64,000 nt of DNA from Acuticoccus sp. I52.16.1. GTDB lineage: Bacteria; Pseudomonadota; Alphaproteobacteria; Rhizobiales; Amorphaceae. The stretch is taken from NCBI RefSeq assembly GCF_022865125.1, contig NZ_CP094828.1:3713219-3777218 (forward strand), given 5' to 3'. How positions within the stretch are numbered: position 1 is the stretch's first letter; each line of letters starts with the position of its first letter. Shown here piece by piece: positions 51,701 to 60,411 of this stretch. The notes under the pieces are model-generated. The model saw only the letters and a program-made list of their open reading frames with translations, did not search any database and was not told the DNA's origin. Made by a program: the position numbers and the translations under genes.

Positions 51701-52781
51701 CGGCACGCTCGACCTGACCGACGACGTGGCGATCGCCGGCGCGCAGGTGACGATCGACGCCAACCGCACCGGGCGCATCTTCGCCATCGCGGACGGGACC
51801 ACGGTGGAACTGGCCGACCTCGGCTTGGAAGAGGGCCGCATCGTGATGCGCCCGGTGGCGGACGCGGACGGCGGCGCGATCCTCGCCGGCGACGACGTCA
51901 CGCTGACGCTCACCGACGTCGACATGAGCGGCCACACGGCGTTTTCCGACGGCGGCGCGATCGCGATGGGCGACGGGGCGACGATCTCGATCGTCGGCGG
52001 CGAATACGAGGGCAACCGCGCGCTCGGCCATGGCGGCGTGATCGCGGCCGGCGATGGTGCCAGCCTGGCGGTCGACGGGGCGATGTTCGCGCGCAATGCG
52101 GCGAGCGGCAGTGGCGGCGTGTTCGCGCTCGGCGACGACGCGGTCGTGCACCTCGCCGACATGGGCGCGGCCGCAAACACCGCGTGGGGCGAAGGCGGCG
52201 TGCTCTGGGCCGGCGACGGGACGAGCCTCACGGTCGACGGCGGCGAATACACCCGCAACAAGGCCGTCGCCCACGGCGGCGTGTTCGCCTTCGGCGAAGG
52301 CGTTGCGGCGAACCTCTCGGACGCCACTTTCACCGGCAACCGCGCGGTGGCGGGGGAGAGCGACGGCGGCGTGCTCCACGTGGCGGGCGGCCAGGCGACG
52401 ATCGACGGATCGGGGCTGGAGGCGGTGCGCAATAGCGCCGGCGGCAACGGCGGTGTCTTCGCCATCGGCGAGGCGGAGGGCGCGGCGCTGGACCTCTCGC
52501 TCGCCGGCAGCACGCTGATCAACAACATCGCGGGCGGCGAGGGCGGGGTGGTCTTCGCCGGCGACGGTGCGACCATCGAGGTGACGGGCAGCGACCTGCG
52601 CCGCAACATCGCCGGCGAAAACGGCGGAGTGATCGCGGTCGACGACGATGCGGCGGTCACGTTCGACGACGACGTCCTGCGCTTCAACCGTGCCGGCGAG
52701 GACGGGCCGGTGCTGCACCACGGCGACGACCTCACGCTGGTCGGCGACATCTCCCAGTGGGGCGACTTCGCATTGATCTGA
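45723..52781 (+). CDS. Giant multidomain secreted-type protein: lectin-like, metallophosphoesterase and beta-helix domains
   Basis: 2352 residues with GGAGG before the ATG and no Sec signal. Order: two LamG-like sandwiches (about 1-190, 205-440). L-type-lectin-like domain (about 440-640, GGGGGNMGIPDG). Calcineurin-like metallophosphoesterase (about 783-1100) with PDTQDY, SVGDIVNNN, VPGNHDIG, IEHAS and GGHVFGDG, a subfamily in which the last GHxH is replaced by GHVxGDG. PKD-like domain (about 1127-1210). A third LamG-like copy (about 1210-1440). Two further lectin/DUF1080-like domains (about 1464-1640, 1720-1940). A CSLREA-type beta-helix (SLREAVALANA at about 1950) of about 400 residues with repeated GGVxxxGDGxxxxV units to the end. 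The content is extracellular: carbohydrate binding plus phosphoester hydrolysis. Secretion is probably by type I or another signal-less route, as no RTX or autotransporter domain is present. Confidence 0.85.
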   Translation: MARVYDAVELGTTTELNIPGIGGAEADILKVDALDHDQSLRIRPALGGDPIREWVIGFDLYVPSTTQSWIGLAQLGPDTDDGDIFLHDNSLGNGTLGIGISGQYDGEVAFDTWTRIVLGVSVVDGDTILTKYIDGQLVGTQNVGGTDRFEITRELGLTLFTDESKETAPLAVSDVFFSTDTDVEAVVAAGATAGAGGFFAEQPSAGAIEIDFAGADVTPRYGAASVDLEGFGFGSPERVGESILAHPSQLGIEGPGGEDIPVLAFSAYTAREGISVTMPDISQKVTSFTAVWDVRLDAVTDGRVSLLQTAFANVGDGDLFVDSDMGLGLDGEYSGTVPVAEWSRIAITVEDQGDGTSTLSKYIDGELVGTQTVDTDRFTLSPNEKFFILSDADGETGTGALAHFGLSPLPLSAEEVAALGPVDGDGPFDEPELLPGQVEVAPVQLMEEGRGGVGGFYAKDTVATDGLTFETSMSFKIIDEVGKSADGFAMRIDGPRSGNYLGGGGGNMGIPDGNVPIVSIIFDLFANDPETSDNAMRIVVGHGARDAGVVSVTELPFQLDGGETLHAWVDYDGTTMRVYLNDEDVKPSTPLMETEIDLEAVIGDTARFGVAGATGWDTTTQRITSFEVSTNAAGGPDGELLSTATDQITLVGSAERLYPLVLDEDAPLQIGFDDREPTIEFGFSSVELTDVIAVAEPIKDLLVTPDTASATYDLATVFGAGSHDYSVTNSNGDVVEATIADGVLSLDFGATYDYADLVVTGTTAEGVTLTDNVRVRVAGENAYTFAIVPDTQDYPNGDSASPEAMNQMFQWLADNAENKGIGFVSSVGDIVNNNTDAEWEVAFEAFDNLRKAGVPFSVVPGNHDIGTNGKSDVRDTDNMNDAFSVTYMSQDPTYGGGYDQEPDRIDNNYHLYDAPDGTGWIILNLEFGQRDDVMRWADDVLTEHADRNAIVIEHASTNFDGRLDAIGDEVAAEPAGYDYGLQDSDEGAWDGEMLWRDVVSRHSNVVFTFGGHVFGDGAETTIDSNAYGYDVYQMLVNYQGGVSTEITGAGLSSQGANGGNGAIRLVTIDPENDAVYTETYFSELDTYFTAVRGSEELDRDGLTGPYKGHEETIENAGIGQRDAETVAEAGDDQIVRAQAGAETAEVTLSAAFTVDQQNDVTAYVWRDGDGNVVARGLEPTVAMKAGVHDVTLTVETAHGVSSTDTTRVIVETDATYFSDDFNDGDAAGWKAPTDIDTSGLLTFGSDVELGLPAIEDGVGASAVTIGALGSSEAIKVSADGATGAVAQYTLVYDIYVASGQESGYTALLQTDMTNASDAEFFLNDKGDGTAGVGISGTYEGAFAYDAWNRLAVTFSVVDGAHVMTKYINGEKVGTQVVDDDVSDGSRWAFDAEDGFYILSDDSDETNEVSLGAFTFVDGVATDDEIAALGGVDADGPVDGIGGFSTQWTFDGSLDAADYGPGSMELAGIRTLNTPFDVKGSANSREQAPGVDGVEGALYDLSETADNVFVREGELIGDMVLQTTMMSLSNHTMGVVFRYDEVSGDHYRLQISNADNVRQLVRVEDGEETVIAEEAGGYTFYDEVDVKITAEGGAIGVSLDGVQLFGGIVTDTDPLAAGTVGFYSSDNDGSIFDDITVRAPGDEADAGADIRVVDFDGDGVETVRVDASMSTGSTPVFTLEDDRLTGEVLVREFAAGETAVTVTVGDDRDTMVVDVVSGERLVVAETFDDGSMDGWLIVDTTEFDGAGKAAEGSADWAVVDGALVEQEGAYSRELTWDYASTSDVWERGWSPHGDGVYALHKGTYALYEGDTALTDYAIEADVTAPEGEDGGVGFMLNYVDADNYYKLEIDAHADLASLVEVVDGYEAFIGRVRTTYTPGDTFHLAAESVDGTMQVTVDGHELFAYDLEARYAEAGAAGVYSWGVAGATFDNVAIIDLSEAAAPAGIVVDTLRDRVADDGVTSLREAVALANAAEGADTIVFDAALAGGTMALRNGTLDLTDDVAIAGAQVTIDANRTGRIFAIADGTTVELADLGLEEGRIVMRPVADADGGAILAGDDVTLTLTDVDMSGHTAFSDGGAIAMGDGATISIVGGEYEGNRALGHGGVIAAGDGASLAVDGAMFARNAASGSGGVFALGDDAVVHLADMGAAANTAWGEGGVLWAGDGTSLTVDGGEYTRNKAVAHGGVFAFGEGVAANLSDATFTGNRAVAGESDGGVLHVAGGQATIDGSGLEAVRNSAGGNGGVFAIGEAEGAALDLSLAGSTLINNIAGGEGGVVFAGDGATIEVTGSDLRRNIAGENGGVIAVDDDAAVTFDDDVLRFNRAGEDGPVLHHGDDLTLVGDISQWGDFALI

Positions 52782-52825
52782 TGCCGCCCGGCCCATCGGC
52801 CGGACGTTGGATGGAGACAGGAGGA

Positions 52826-52854
52826 GAACCGCGGCGGCGAACCCGCCGCGGTTC
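52826..52854 (+). terminator. 12-bp hairpin after the giant surface-protein gene
   Basis: GAACCGCGGCGG pairs perfectly with CCGCCGCGGTTC around CGAAC. A smaller CCGGCC-CATC-GGCCGG hairpin lies just before it (about 52787-52802). There is no T-tract, so it is a terminator or mRNA-stabilising element of the GC-rich type. Confidence 0.5.
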
Positions 52855-53015
52855 CGGCGTCGGCCGATGGACGCGCGGCGCGGCTGGGGGCGGTGAGCCG
52901 CCGCGGGCCGGGCGCGAATTTCGGATAAGCGGAGCCGCGATAGGAGGTTACGGCGCCGGCCCTCGTCCGGCACGGCGGCGCGCCGCGAACAATCGCACAA
53001 GTTCGCGCAAGATCA

Positions 53016-53058
53016 GGCCGCCCGAGTGGCGGAGTTGCCACACATGATGAGGGCGGCC
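53016..53058 (+). other. Nested stem-loop upstream of the autotransporter
   Basis: The outer stem GGCCGCCC (53016-53023) pairs with GGGCGGCC (53051-53058). The inner stem GTGGC/GCCAC (53026-53030 with 53037-53041) has a 6-base loop. It may be a leader RNA structure or part of a terminator. Confidence 0.4.
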
Positions 53059-53239
53059 GGCACCCCCGCGCATCTGCCGCGGTTGTGATTATCCTCCGCC
53101 CCGAAATCATGGTGCCTCGGTGGAAATGACAACCTGCCGATGGGAGCGTTGCACCGGCACAGTCTCGAAGCCTCCGGAGTTCGGCGGTTCCGGGCGACGC
53201 CGTGGCGCTCCGATCCGCGACCGAGTGCGACCGCATCCT

Positions 53240-56200
53240 ATGACCGACACGCCGGCATCGACGACCCCGCAGCACACGTGCGCCGGGACGCTTCGTCTCG
53301 CGCTTCTCCTTTCGGCATCGGCGCTCGGCATCCTCGCCGCATCGCCGGCCGGCGCGCAGAACTACTCGTGCCCGGCCCCGTCGCCCGCGACCGACACCGA
53401 ACCCGCGACCTGCACTATCCCGGACACCGCGGCGATCTCGAATGTGACGGTTTTGGCGGACCCGGTCGGGGTGCAGTCGGACTATGTCCTGACCAACAAC
53501 GCCGCCATCACCTCGGACCAGGAAGAGATCCTCGAGGTCAACATCGTCGGCAACAACGGGATCGGCGACGTCGAGGGGGCGGACGACGAGAAGGGCACTG
53601 CGGTCTACGGCGGGACCACGACGCTGACGAACAACGGCGCCATCACCGCGCTGGGCGGCACTGCCCCGGAGATCCGCCCGATCTTCGTGACCCAGCAGGG
53701 CGGCAACGGCGTCCAGCCCTCGGGCCTCGGCAACAACGGCGGCCGCGGCGGCGACGGCGGTATCGTCACCGTGACCAACAACGGGACCATCACGATCACC
53801 GGCAGCGGCACCATCGATCCGGTCGCGGCCCGCGCCATCCTCGCCCAGTCGATCGCGGGCGACGGCGGTCCCCAGGGCAACGGCGCGCGCGACGAGCGTG
53901 GCGGCAACGGCGGCGACGCCAAGGACGTCACCGTCAACAACAACGCGGCGATCACCATCGGTTCGGCGGACACGCCGTTGCTCGGGACGAACTTCGCCCG
54001 CGCGATCGAGGCGGGCGGCAACGGCGGCACCGGCGGGCCGGACAACGGCTCGGGCGGCACCGGCGCGCAGCCGACCGTCACCAACACCGCCGACATCTCG
54101 ATCTACTGGGCCGGCGACGAGACCACCGACGGCGTAATTGGCATCTACGGCTACAGCACGGGCAATGTCGGCGACACGTCGAACGACAATTCCGATCCGG
54201 GCGGGAAGGGCGAGGGGGGCAAGCACGTCGCCCTCACCAACAGCGCCGACATCACGATCGACGCCACGTTCTCCGCGCCTCCGGCGGCCCAGTCGGCGGC
54301 GATGATGGCACGGTCGACCGGCGGATCCGGAGGCGAATCGTCCAACAAGAACGTCGGCGGCGCCGGCGGGCCGGGCTCCTCGGACGCGACGACGAAGGTT
54401 TCCCACTCGGCCGGGACGATCACGGTCAGCGGGACCGACGTCAGCGGCATCGTCGCCTTGAGCGCGGGCGGCGACGGCGGCAGCGGCAACGGCGCCAGCG
54501 ATTCGAGCGGCGGGGCCGGCGGCGCGGGCGGCGACATCGAGTTGGATATCCTCGCCGGGGGCCGCGTGGTCACCCGGGGGGCGAGCGGCTACGCCATGCT
54601 CGCCCAGTCGATCGGCGGCATCGGCGGGGGGAACGCGGCCACCGCCGGCACCGGCGGCGCCGGGGGTACCGTGACGGTGAACGCCGACGCGGGCACCTCG
54701 ATCGAGACGGTGGGCGACTACGCCAACGGCATCACGCTGCATTCGCTCGGCGGGGGAGGCGGGGTCGGCGCAGACTTCACCGGCGTCCTCGTCGGCGGGG
54801 GCGGCACGGGCGGGCCGGGCGGCAATGCCGGCGACGTCACAATAGACAACGGCGCCAGGCTCGGGACCGAGGGCCAGTATGCCTACGGTGTCCTCGGCCA
54901 GTCGATCGGCGGCGGCGGGGGGCACGGCGGCGTCGGCACGGGCCTCTTGATCGGACTTGGCGGCGACGGCGGCGGTGGCGGCGTCGGCGCCACGGTGACG
55001 ATCAACAACACCGGGGACGTGGCGACCAAAGGATATGGCGCGAACGCCATCGTCGCGCAGGGAATTTCCGGCGGCGGCGGTGCGGCGGGCACGTCCGGCG
55101 GTGCGCTCTCCATCGGCGGCGACGCCGGGGCGCAGTCCTCGTCCTCGGCGGTTCCGACCGCCCGCATCACCTCGAACGGAAACGTCGCGACCGTCGGCGA
55201 CGCGGCGATCGGCCTGCTCGCGCAGGCGGTCGGCGGCGGCGGCGGATCGGCGGCGGGCAGCAGCGGGCTCTATTCCGTCGGCGGCACGGGTTCCGGCGGC
55301 GGCGACGGCGGCAACGCGCTGATCTACCACGTGAGCGGGACGATCCTGACGGCGGGCGATCACGCCTATGGGATCCTCGCCCAGTCGATCGGCGGTGGCG
55401 GCGGCACGGGCGGCGACGCGCTCGACGTCTCGGTGGCGGGTGTCGGCTTCGGTGTCGGCGGATCGGCCGGCGGGGGCGGCGACGGAGGCGCCGCGTGCGT
55501 GACCAACTTCTACGACAACAATTGCCCCTCGCGCGCCACCGGCGCCGACGGGTATTCCTATACCGATCCGGACTCCGGCACCCGCGCACCGTCAGTCGGC
55601 CGGGCCTTCCTGACGACCTACGGAGACTTCGCCCACGGCGTGGTCGTGCAGTCGATCGGGGGTGGTGGCGGGACGGGCGGCAGCGTCACCGGCATCGGCG
55701 CGGTGCAGGGCCTCAACGTGCAGATCGGCGGGAGCGGCGGGGCCGCGGCCGCCGGCGGGCCGGCGTCGATCGTGCTTCGCGAATATGCCGCGAGCACCAA
55801 TGGCGACAACGCCATTGCGCTCCTCGCCCAGTCGATCGGCGGGGGCGGTGGCACCGGCGGCAGCGCGAGCTCCACCAACGGAGAAACCCTCGTGCCCATC
55901 TCCATCGGCGGGACGTCCGGTAATGCGGGGGCCGGCCAGTCGGCGACGATCGACCTCGGCGGCAGCTTCGTCTTTACCTTGGGCGCTCATGCGCACGGCG
56001 TGGTCGCCCAGTCGATCGGCGGCGGCGGCGGCACCGGCGGCGCGGCCTCGGCGATCGACGATGCGGTCGGCTTCAGCTTCGCCACCTCGATCGGCGCCGG
56101 CGGCGGCGCGGGCGGAGACGGCGGCAATGCCGACGCTGTGCTGCGCTCGACCCGCGTCGCGACCGGCTACGGCGTGCAGAACGAGCTGATCGCCGATGCG

Positions 56201-59200
56201 ACCGACGCGATCGGCCTCGTCGTGCAGTCGGTCGGCGGCAGCGGCGGCACGGGCGGGGCCTCGGCCAGCAAGGCGCTCGCCCTGCTCCTGCCCGACTTCG
56301 ACGGCACCTCGTTCGCTGCGGCGGCGTCGGTGGCGGTAGGCGGCAAGGGCGGCGTGGCGGGCGACGGCGGGGCGGCGGAGGCGACCGTCGCCGGCCTCAG
56401 CCACATTCTGACAGGCGGCGACGGTTCGCACGGCATCGTCATCCAGTCGGTCGGGGGCGGTGGCGGCAATGCCGGCGGCGCGTCCTCGCTGGCGTCCGTC
56501 ATCGGCGATTCCGACACGGTTCAGTTCAACGCCTCCGCCTCTGTCGGCAACGATGGTGGCGGCGGCGGCTCGGGCGGCGAGGCCGTGCTCTACCTGAAGG
56601 GACGCTCGCGGGTGGACACCGCCGGCGACCACGCCCAGGCGGTCGTGGTGCAGTCGATCGCCGGGGGCGGCGGCAATGCCGGCGTCGGCAGCGCGGTCAA
56701 CAACGAGTTCGGCGGCGGCGCGGTCGCGCAGGTCGAGATGGGGCTCGGGGGCACCGGAGGCTCCGGCGGCGTGGCGGGCGAGGTGTTCGTCACGACCGCA
56801 TCCGGGACGGCCATCTCCACCACCGGTTCCGGCTCGCGCGGCATCCTCGTCCAGTCGATCGGCGGCGGCGGCGGCACCTCGACCGGCGGCACCATCGGCC
56901 TCTCCGCCGCCTACGAAATCGGTGGCGGCGACGGTGAAGGTGACGGCGGCGAGGGTGGCGGCGGCAGCGCCGGCGACGACGACGGCGGTGGCGACGATGG
57001 CGGCAACGGTGATGACGACGACAAGCTCGGCGTGACCGGGTCGGTGAGCGTCGCGGTCGGCCGCGCGGGCGGCTCCGGCCAGAACGGCAACACCGTCATG
57101 ATCACCGCCGACGGATCGATCACGACCACCGGCGACGATGCGGACGGCATCCACGCCCAGTCCATCGGCGGTGGCGGCGGCCTCGGCGGCTCGATGGGCG
57201 ACGACGCGGGCGCCCCCAGCGACGGCGGCGCCTACGAAGGCATCATCCGCGGGCCGAAATTCGACATGGACACCGAGATCGGCGGCACCGGCGGGACCGG
57301 GAGCGACGGCGGCGACGTCGACGTCACGCACGGCGGGACGATCGCGACGAAGGGCGACTACGCGGACGGCATCGTCGCCCAGTCGCTCGGCGGTGGCGGC
57401 GGCACCGGCGGCACCGCCGTCTCGCAGACGGTCAACGCCCGGGTCCAGGTTCACCTCGGGGTCGGCGGTACCGGGGGGACCGGCGGCGTCGGCAATGCGG
57501 TCGCGGTCACGCTCGACGCCAGCGACGGCAAGACACCGTCGATCAGCACCGAGGGCCGACACGCCTACGGTGTGCTGATGCAGTCGATCGGCGGCGGCGG
57601 CGGTCAGGGCGCGGACGGCTCGACCAACTCCAAGGGGCAGATCTCGATCGGCGGCGGCAGGGGCGGCAGCGGCGGCGCGGCCGGTGACGCCGGCACGGTG
57701 ACGCTCGACGCGTCGAGCGGCGGCACCATCACCACCGCCGGCGACGACGCCTTCGGCATCCTCGCCCAGTCGATCGGCGGCGGCGGCGGCGTCGGCGCGT
57801 CCGGCACCTCGACCCCGTCGGTGCGCAAGCTGTCGCTGTCGGCCGACATCGCGGTCGGCGGCGAAGGCGGCGCTTCGGGCGAAGGCGCCAGCGTCTCCAT
57901 CGGCGGGAGCACCGCCGTCACCACCTCCGGCGACCGGGCCATCGCGATCCTGGCGCAGTCGGTCGGTGGCGGTGGCGGGGTCGGCGGGTCGAGTGCGGCG
58001 CAGTCCATCGCCAGCGCGACCGTCGGCGGGGACGGCACGGCCGGCGGCACCGGCGGCACCGTCACGGTCGACATGACCGGCAGCATCACCACGCACGGCG
58101 ACGGCGCGTTCGGCATCCTCGCCCAGTCGGTCGGCGGGGGCGGCGGTCTCGCGGGCGACGTCGGCGGCGGCCTCTCCAGCGCGCGCGGCATGATCGGCAC
58201 CAACGGCGGCGCCGGCGACGGCGGGGCGGTCAGCGTCACCTATGACGGCACCCTCGCGACCACGGGCGACCGGGCCTTCGGGATCGTCGCGCAGTCGATC
58301 GCCGGCGGGGGCGGGATCGTCGGCGACGCGGGCGGAGTCTCGTTCGGCTCGGCCGGGGGCGGGGATGTCGGCGGCAGCGTCTACGTGCATCAGGCCGGCA
58401 CGCTGAGCACGTCCGGCGAAGGTTCGGCGGGCATCTTCGCGCAGAGCCTCGGCGCCGCCAGCGACACCGTGACGGTGGACGTGGCCGGCACCGTCGTCGG
58501 CGGCACGGGTGCCGACGGGACGGCGGTCTTCATCTCGGAAGGGACGTCGAACGTTTCCAATATCGCCGCCGGCGCCATCGTCTCGGCCGGGGACGGCGAC
58601 GCCTTGGCGTACCGCTTCGAGACCGCCTATGCCGGCACGCTCACGGTGAACAACTCCGGCACCATCAATGGCGACGTGTCGATGGTGAACGCGAGCGGGG
58701 AGACGGTCGGCACCATCTCCAACCAGAACGGCGGCGTCTGGAACCCGGACGGCGCCAGCGCCGCGAGCGTCGTGAACGCCGGTGCGATCGACCTGACCGC
58801 CGGAGCGGGTGATGCCGTCACCGGGGCGGTGGTCCCGGCAGCGGCGGGAGAGACGCGGAGCGCCGCCTCGCGTGGCGGCACGGGCTTCGGCGTGTTCTCG
58901 GTCACGGGCGACTATACGCAGGCCCGCTCCGGCACGCTGCGCGTCGGCGCCGACTTCGCCGCCGGCACCGCCCACCGTCTCGAGGTCGGCGGTGACGTCA
59001 GCCTCGCCGGCACGGTGGAGATCGACGCGATCTCGCTGCAACGCGACGTCGAAATCGCGGTCGTCAGCGCCGCGGGCCGGGCCGGCGGCGCGCTGACGGC
59101 CCGTGACACCCGCGTGGTCGACTATGCGGCCCGCCGTGTCGGCTCCGACTTCGCCATCAGCGTCGCGGGGACGGACTTCGCCGGCGCATTCGAGGACTTC

Positions 59201-60283
59201 ACCCCCAACGCGCGGGCCGCCGCGTCGCATCTCGACGCCATCTTCGACGGCGGGTCCGGGCGCTACGCCACCGCCCTCGCCGCCCTCGCCGATCTCGCCG
59301 AGGTCGGCGACGGGGCCGACTATGCCCGCGCGGTGGCCACGCTGACGCCCGGCGCGTCGCAGGCGATGGCGGCGGCGCAGTCGACGCTGATGCGCGAGCG
59401 GCTGGACGCGGCGCTGCACTGCCGCCAGCTGTTCGGCGCGCAGACGGTGGACGAAAACGTGTGTGCCTGGGCCAGCGGCCGGGGCGCCCATGTCGGCCAG
59501 CGCGGTCAGGACGGCTACGACGGGCCGACCTGGGGCCTCGCGATCGGCGCGCAGGCGGAGGTTTCCGACCGCTGGATCGTCGGCGGCGCGGCCGGCTTCG
59601 AGCAGAGCGACTTCGATGCCTCGAACGGGCTCTCCAGCGTCGAGGGCGCATCGGGCTACCTCTCGGCCTCGGTGGGGCGGCGCTTCGGCGGGATTACCGT
59701 GTCGGGCGGGTTCTCCGGGAGCTGGGGGACCTACGACACGCGCCGCACGGTGCTGATGCCGGGCTTCGCCGGCACGGCCGAGGGGGACACCGACCTCGCG
59801 ACCATCGGCGGCCGGATCCGCGCCGCCTACCAGGCGGACCTGGCGTTCGGATACGTCCAGCCGCGGGTCGACCTCGACGTCGTCTACACCCACGCGAGCG
59901 GCTATACTGAGCGCGGTGGCGGCATCTACAACCTCGACGTTTCGCCGCACGACCGCGTGGCCTTCGTCGCCAGCCCGGCGATCGAGTTCGGCCTCGGCCG
60001 CATGTTGGGCGACGGATTGCGGATCGGCGGCTTCGCGGTGCTGGGCGCCAGCTTCTCGACGCTGGACGATTGGGAGACCGACGCGCGGCTCGAATATGCC
60101 CCCCGCGCCTCGGGCACGTTCGAGTCGACGGTGCCGATCGCGGCCGCGATCGCCGAGGTCGACATCGGCCTCACGCTGTCGCACGCGCCGTCCGCCATCG
60201 ACGCGCGGGTCGAGTACAACGGCGCCTTCGGGAACGACTTCTCGAGCCATGGCGGCATGCTGCGGATCAACAAACGGTTCTGA
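53240..60283 (+). CDS. Giant glycine-rich autotransporter (type Va)
   Basis: 2347 residues from the ATG at 53240, with an extended signal peptide (core LALLLSASALGILAASPAGAQ). No good ribosome site is visible, and GTG 53120 or ATG 53126 are alternatives. The passenger (about 40-2060) is a beta-solenoid built from about 22-24 copies of a unit containing (A/H)xGIxAQSIGGGGGxGG. Each copy is spaced by variable Gly/Asp/Asn-rich segments and NNGxI-type strands. The C-terminal autotransporter barrel (about 2070-2347) starts near CAWASGRGAHVG and TWGLAIGAQAEVSDRW and ends in RINKRF with the terminal Phe. It probably forms a surface-exposed adhesin or biofilm fibre. No catalytic motif was recognised. 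The next autotransporter follows after 128 bp on the same strand. Confidence 0.9.
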   Translation: MTDTPASTTPQHTCAGTLRLALLLSASALGILAASPAGAQNYSCPAPSPATDTEPATCTIPDTAAISNVTVLADPVGVQSDYVLTNNAAITSDQEEILEVNIVGNNGIGDVEGADDEKGTAVYGGTTTLTNNGAITALGGTAPEIRPIFVTQQGGNGVQPSGLGNNGGRGGDGGIVTVTNNGTITITGSGTIDPVAARAILAQSIAGDGGPQGNGARDERGGNGGDAKDVTVNNNAAITIGSADTPLLGTNFARAIEAGGNGGTGGPDNGSGGTGAQPTVTNTADISIYWAGDETTDGVIGIYGYSTGNVGDTSNDNSDPGGKGEGGKHVALTNSADITIDATFSAPPAAQSAAMMARSTGGSGGESSNKNVGGAGGPGSSDATTKVSHSAGTITVSGTDVSGIVALSAGGDGGSGNGASDSSGGAGGAGGDIELDILAGGRVVTRGASGYAMLAQSIGGIGGGNAATAGTGGAGGTVTVNADAGTSIETVGDYANGITLHSLGGGGGVGADFTGVLVGGGGTGGPGGNAGDVTIDNGARLGTEGQYAYGVLGQSIGGGGGHGGVGTGLLIGLGGDGGGGGVGATVTINNTGDVATKGYGANAIVAQGISGGGGAAGTSGGALSIGGDAGAQSSSSAVPTARITSNGNVATVGDAAIGLLAQAVGGGGGSAAGSSGLYSVGGTGSGGGDGGNALIYHVSGTILTAGDHAYGILAQSIGGGGGTGGDALDVSVAGVGFGVGGSAGGGGDGGAACVTNFYDNNCPSRATGADGYSYTDPDSGTRAPSVGRAFLTTYGDFAHGVVVQSIGGGGGTGGSVTGIGAVQGLNVQIGGSGGAAAAGGPASIVLREYAASTNGDNAIALLAQSIGGGGGTGGSASSTNGETLVPISIGGTSGNAGAGQSATIDLGGSFVFTLGAHAHGVVAQSIGGGGGTGGAASAIDDAVGFSFATSIGAGGGAGGDGGNADAVLRSTRVATGYGVQNELIADATDAIGLVVQSVGGSGGTGGASASKALALLLPDFDGTSFAAAASVAVGGKGGVAGDGGAAEATVAGLSHILTGGDGSHGIVIQSVGGGGGNAGGASSLASVIGDSDTVQFNASASVGNDGGGGGSGGEAVLYLKGRSRVDTAGDHAQAVVVQSIAGGGGNAGVGSAVNNEFGGGAVAQVEMGLGGTGGSGGVAGEVFVTTASGTAISTTGSGSRGILVQSIGGGGGTSTGGTIGLSAAYEIGGGDGEGDGGEGGGGSAGDDDGGGDDGGNGDDDDKLGVTGSVSVAVGRAGGSGQNGNTVMITADGSITTTGDDADGIHAQSIGGGGGLGGSMGDDAGAPSDGGAYEGIIRGPKFDMDTEIGGTGGTGSDGGDVDVTHGGTIATKGDYADGIVAQSLGGGGGTGGTAVSQTVNARVQVHLGVGGTGGTGGVGNAVAVTLDASDGKTPSISTEGRHAYGVLMQSIGGGGGQGADGSTNSKGQISIGGGRGGSGGAAGDAGTVTLDASSGGTITTAGDDAFGILAQSIGGGGGVGASGTSTPSVRKLSLSADIAVGGEGGASGEGASVSIGGSTAVTTSGDRAIAILAQSVGGGGGVGGSSAAQSIASATVGGDGTAGGTGGTVTVDMTGSITTHGDGAFGILAQSVGGGGGLAGDVGGGLSSARGMIGTNGGAGDGGAVSVTYDGTLATTGDRAFGIVAQSIAGGGGIVGDAGGVSFGSAGGGDVGGSVYVHQAGTLSTSGEGSAGIFAQSLGAASDTVTVDVAGTVVGGTGADGTAVFISEGTSNVSNIAAGAIVSAGDGDALAYRFETAYAGTLTVNNSGTINGDVSMVNASGETVGTISNQNGGVWNPDGASAASVVNAGAIDLTAGAGDAVTGAVVPAAAGETRSAASRGGTGFGVFSVTGDYTQARSGTLRVGADFAAGTAHRLEVGGDVSLAGTVEIDAISLQRDVEIAVVSAAGRAGGALTARDTRVVDYAARRVGSDFAISVAGTDFAGAFEDFTPNARAAASHLDAIFDGGSGRYATALAALADLAEVGDGADYARAVATLTPGASQAMAAAQSTLMRERLDAALHCRQLFGAQTVDENVCAWASGRGAHVGQRGQDGYDGPTWGLAIGAQAEVSDRWIVGGAAGFEQSDFDASNGLSSVEGASGYLSASVGRRFGGITVSGGFSGSWGTYDTRRTVLMPGFAGTAEGDTDLATIGGRIRAAYQADLAFGYVQPRVDLDVVYTHASGYTERGGGIYNLDVSPHDRVAFVASPAIEFGLGRMLGDGLRIGGFAVLGASFSTLDDWETDARLEYAPRASGTFESTVPIAAAIAEVDIGLTLSHAPSAIDARVEYNGAFGNDFSSHGGMLRINKRF

Positions 60284-60411
60284 ACACGGCATCGCATGGC
60301 GGTCGGTGCGGCATGCAGGCCATGCCGCGCCCGCGTCGTCGCCGCGCGGGGCGGACGGCAAGTGGATTTCGCAATCAACGTGGGTATTGTGCCATCAGTT
60401 GAAGATAGACT

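Larger units (their letters stand above)
52782..53239. other. Intergenic region with several strong stem-loops
   Basis: 458 bp between two giant genes, with no credible gene. It holds a perfect 12-bp hairpin at 52826-52854 and a nested structure at 53016-53058, both annotated separately. The second half presumably contains the autotransporter promoter. An in-frame GTG (53120) and ATG (53126) could extend the autotransporter, but the signal peptide favours 53240. Confidence 0.5.

Noticed and set aside
53840-58460. Regular short repeats in the autotransporter region considered as a CRISPR array.
   Set aside because: The repeats are in frame, encode AQSIGGGGG, vary in sequence and spacing, and lie within one open frame.
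55592-60361. A minus-strand open frame of almost 1600 codons opposite the autotransporter.
   Set aside because: It mirrors the repeated Gly codons of the autotransporter, and its Ala/Arg/Asp-rich translation has no domain. Not a gene.
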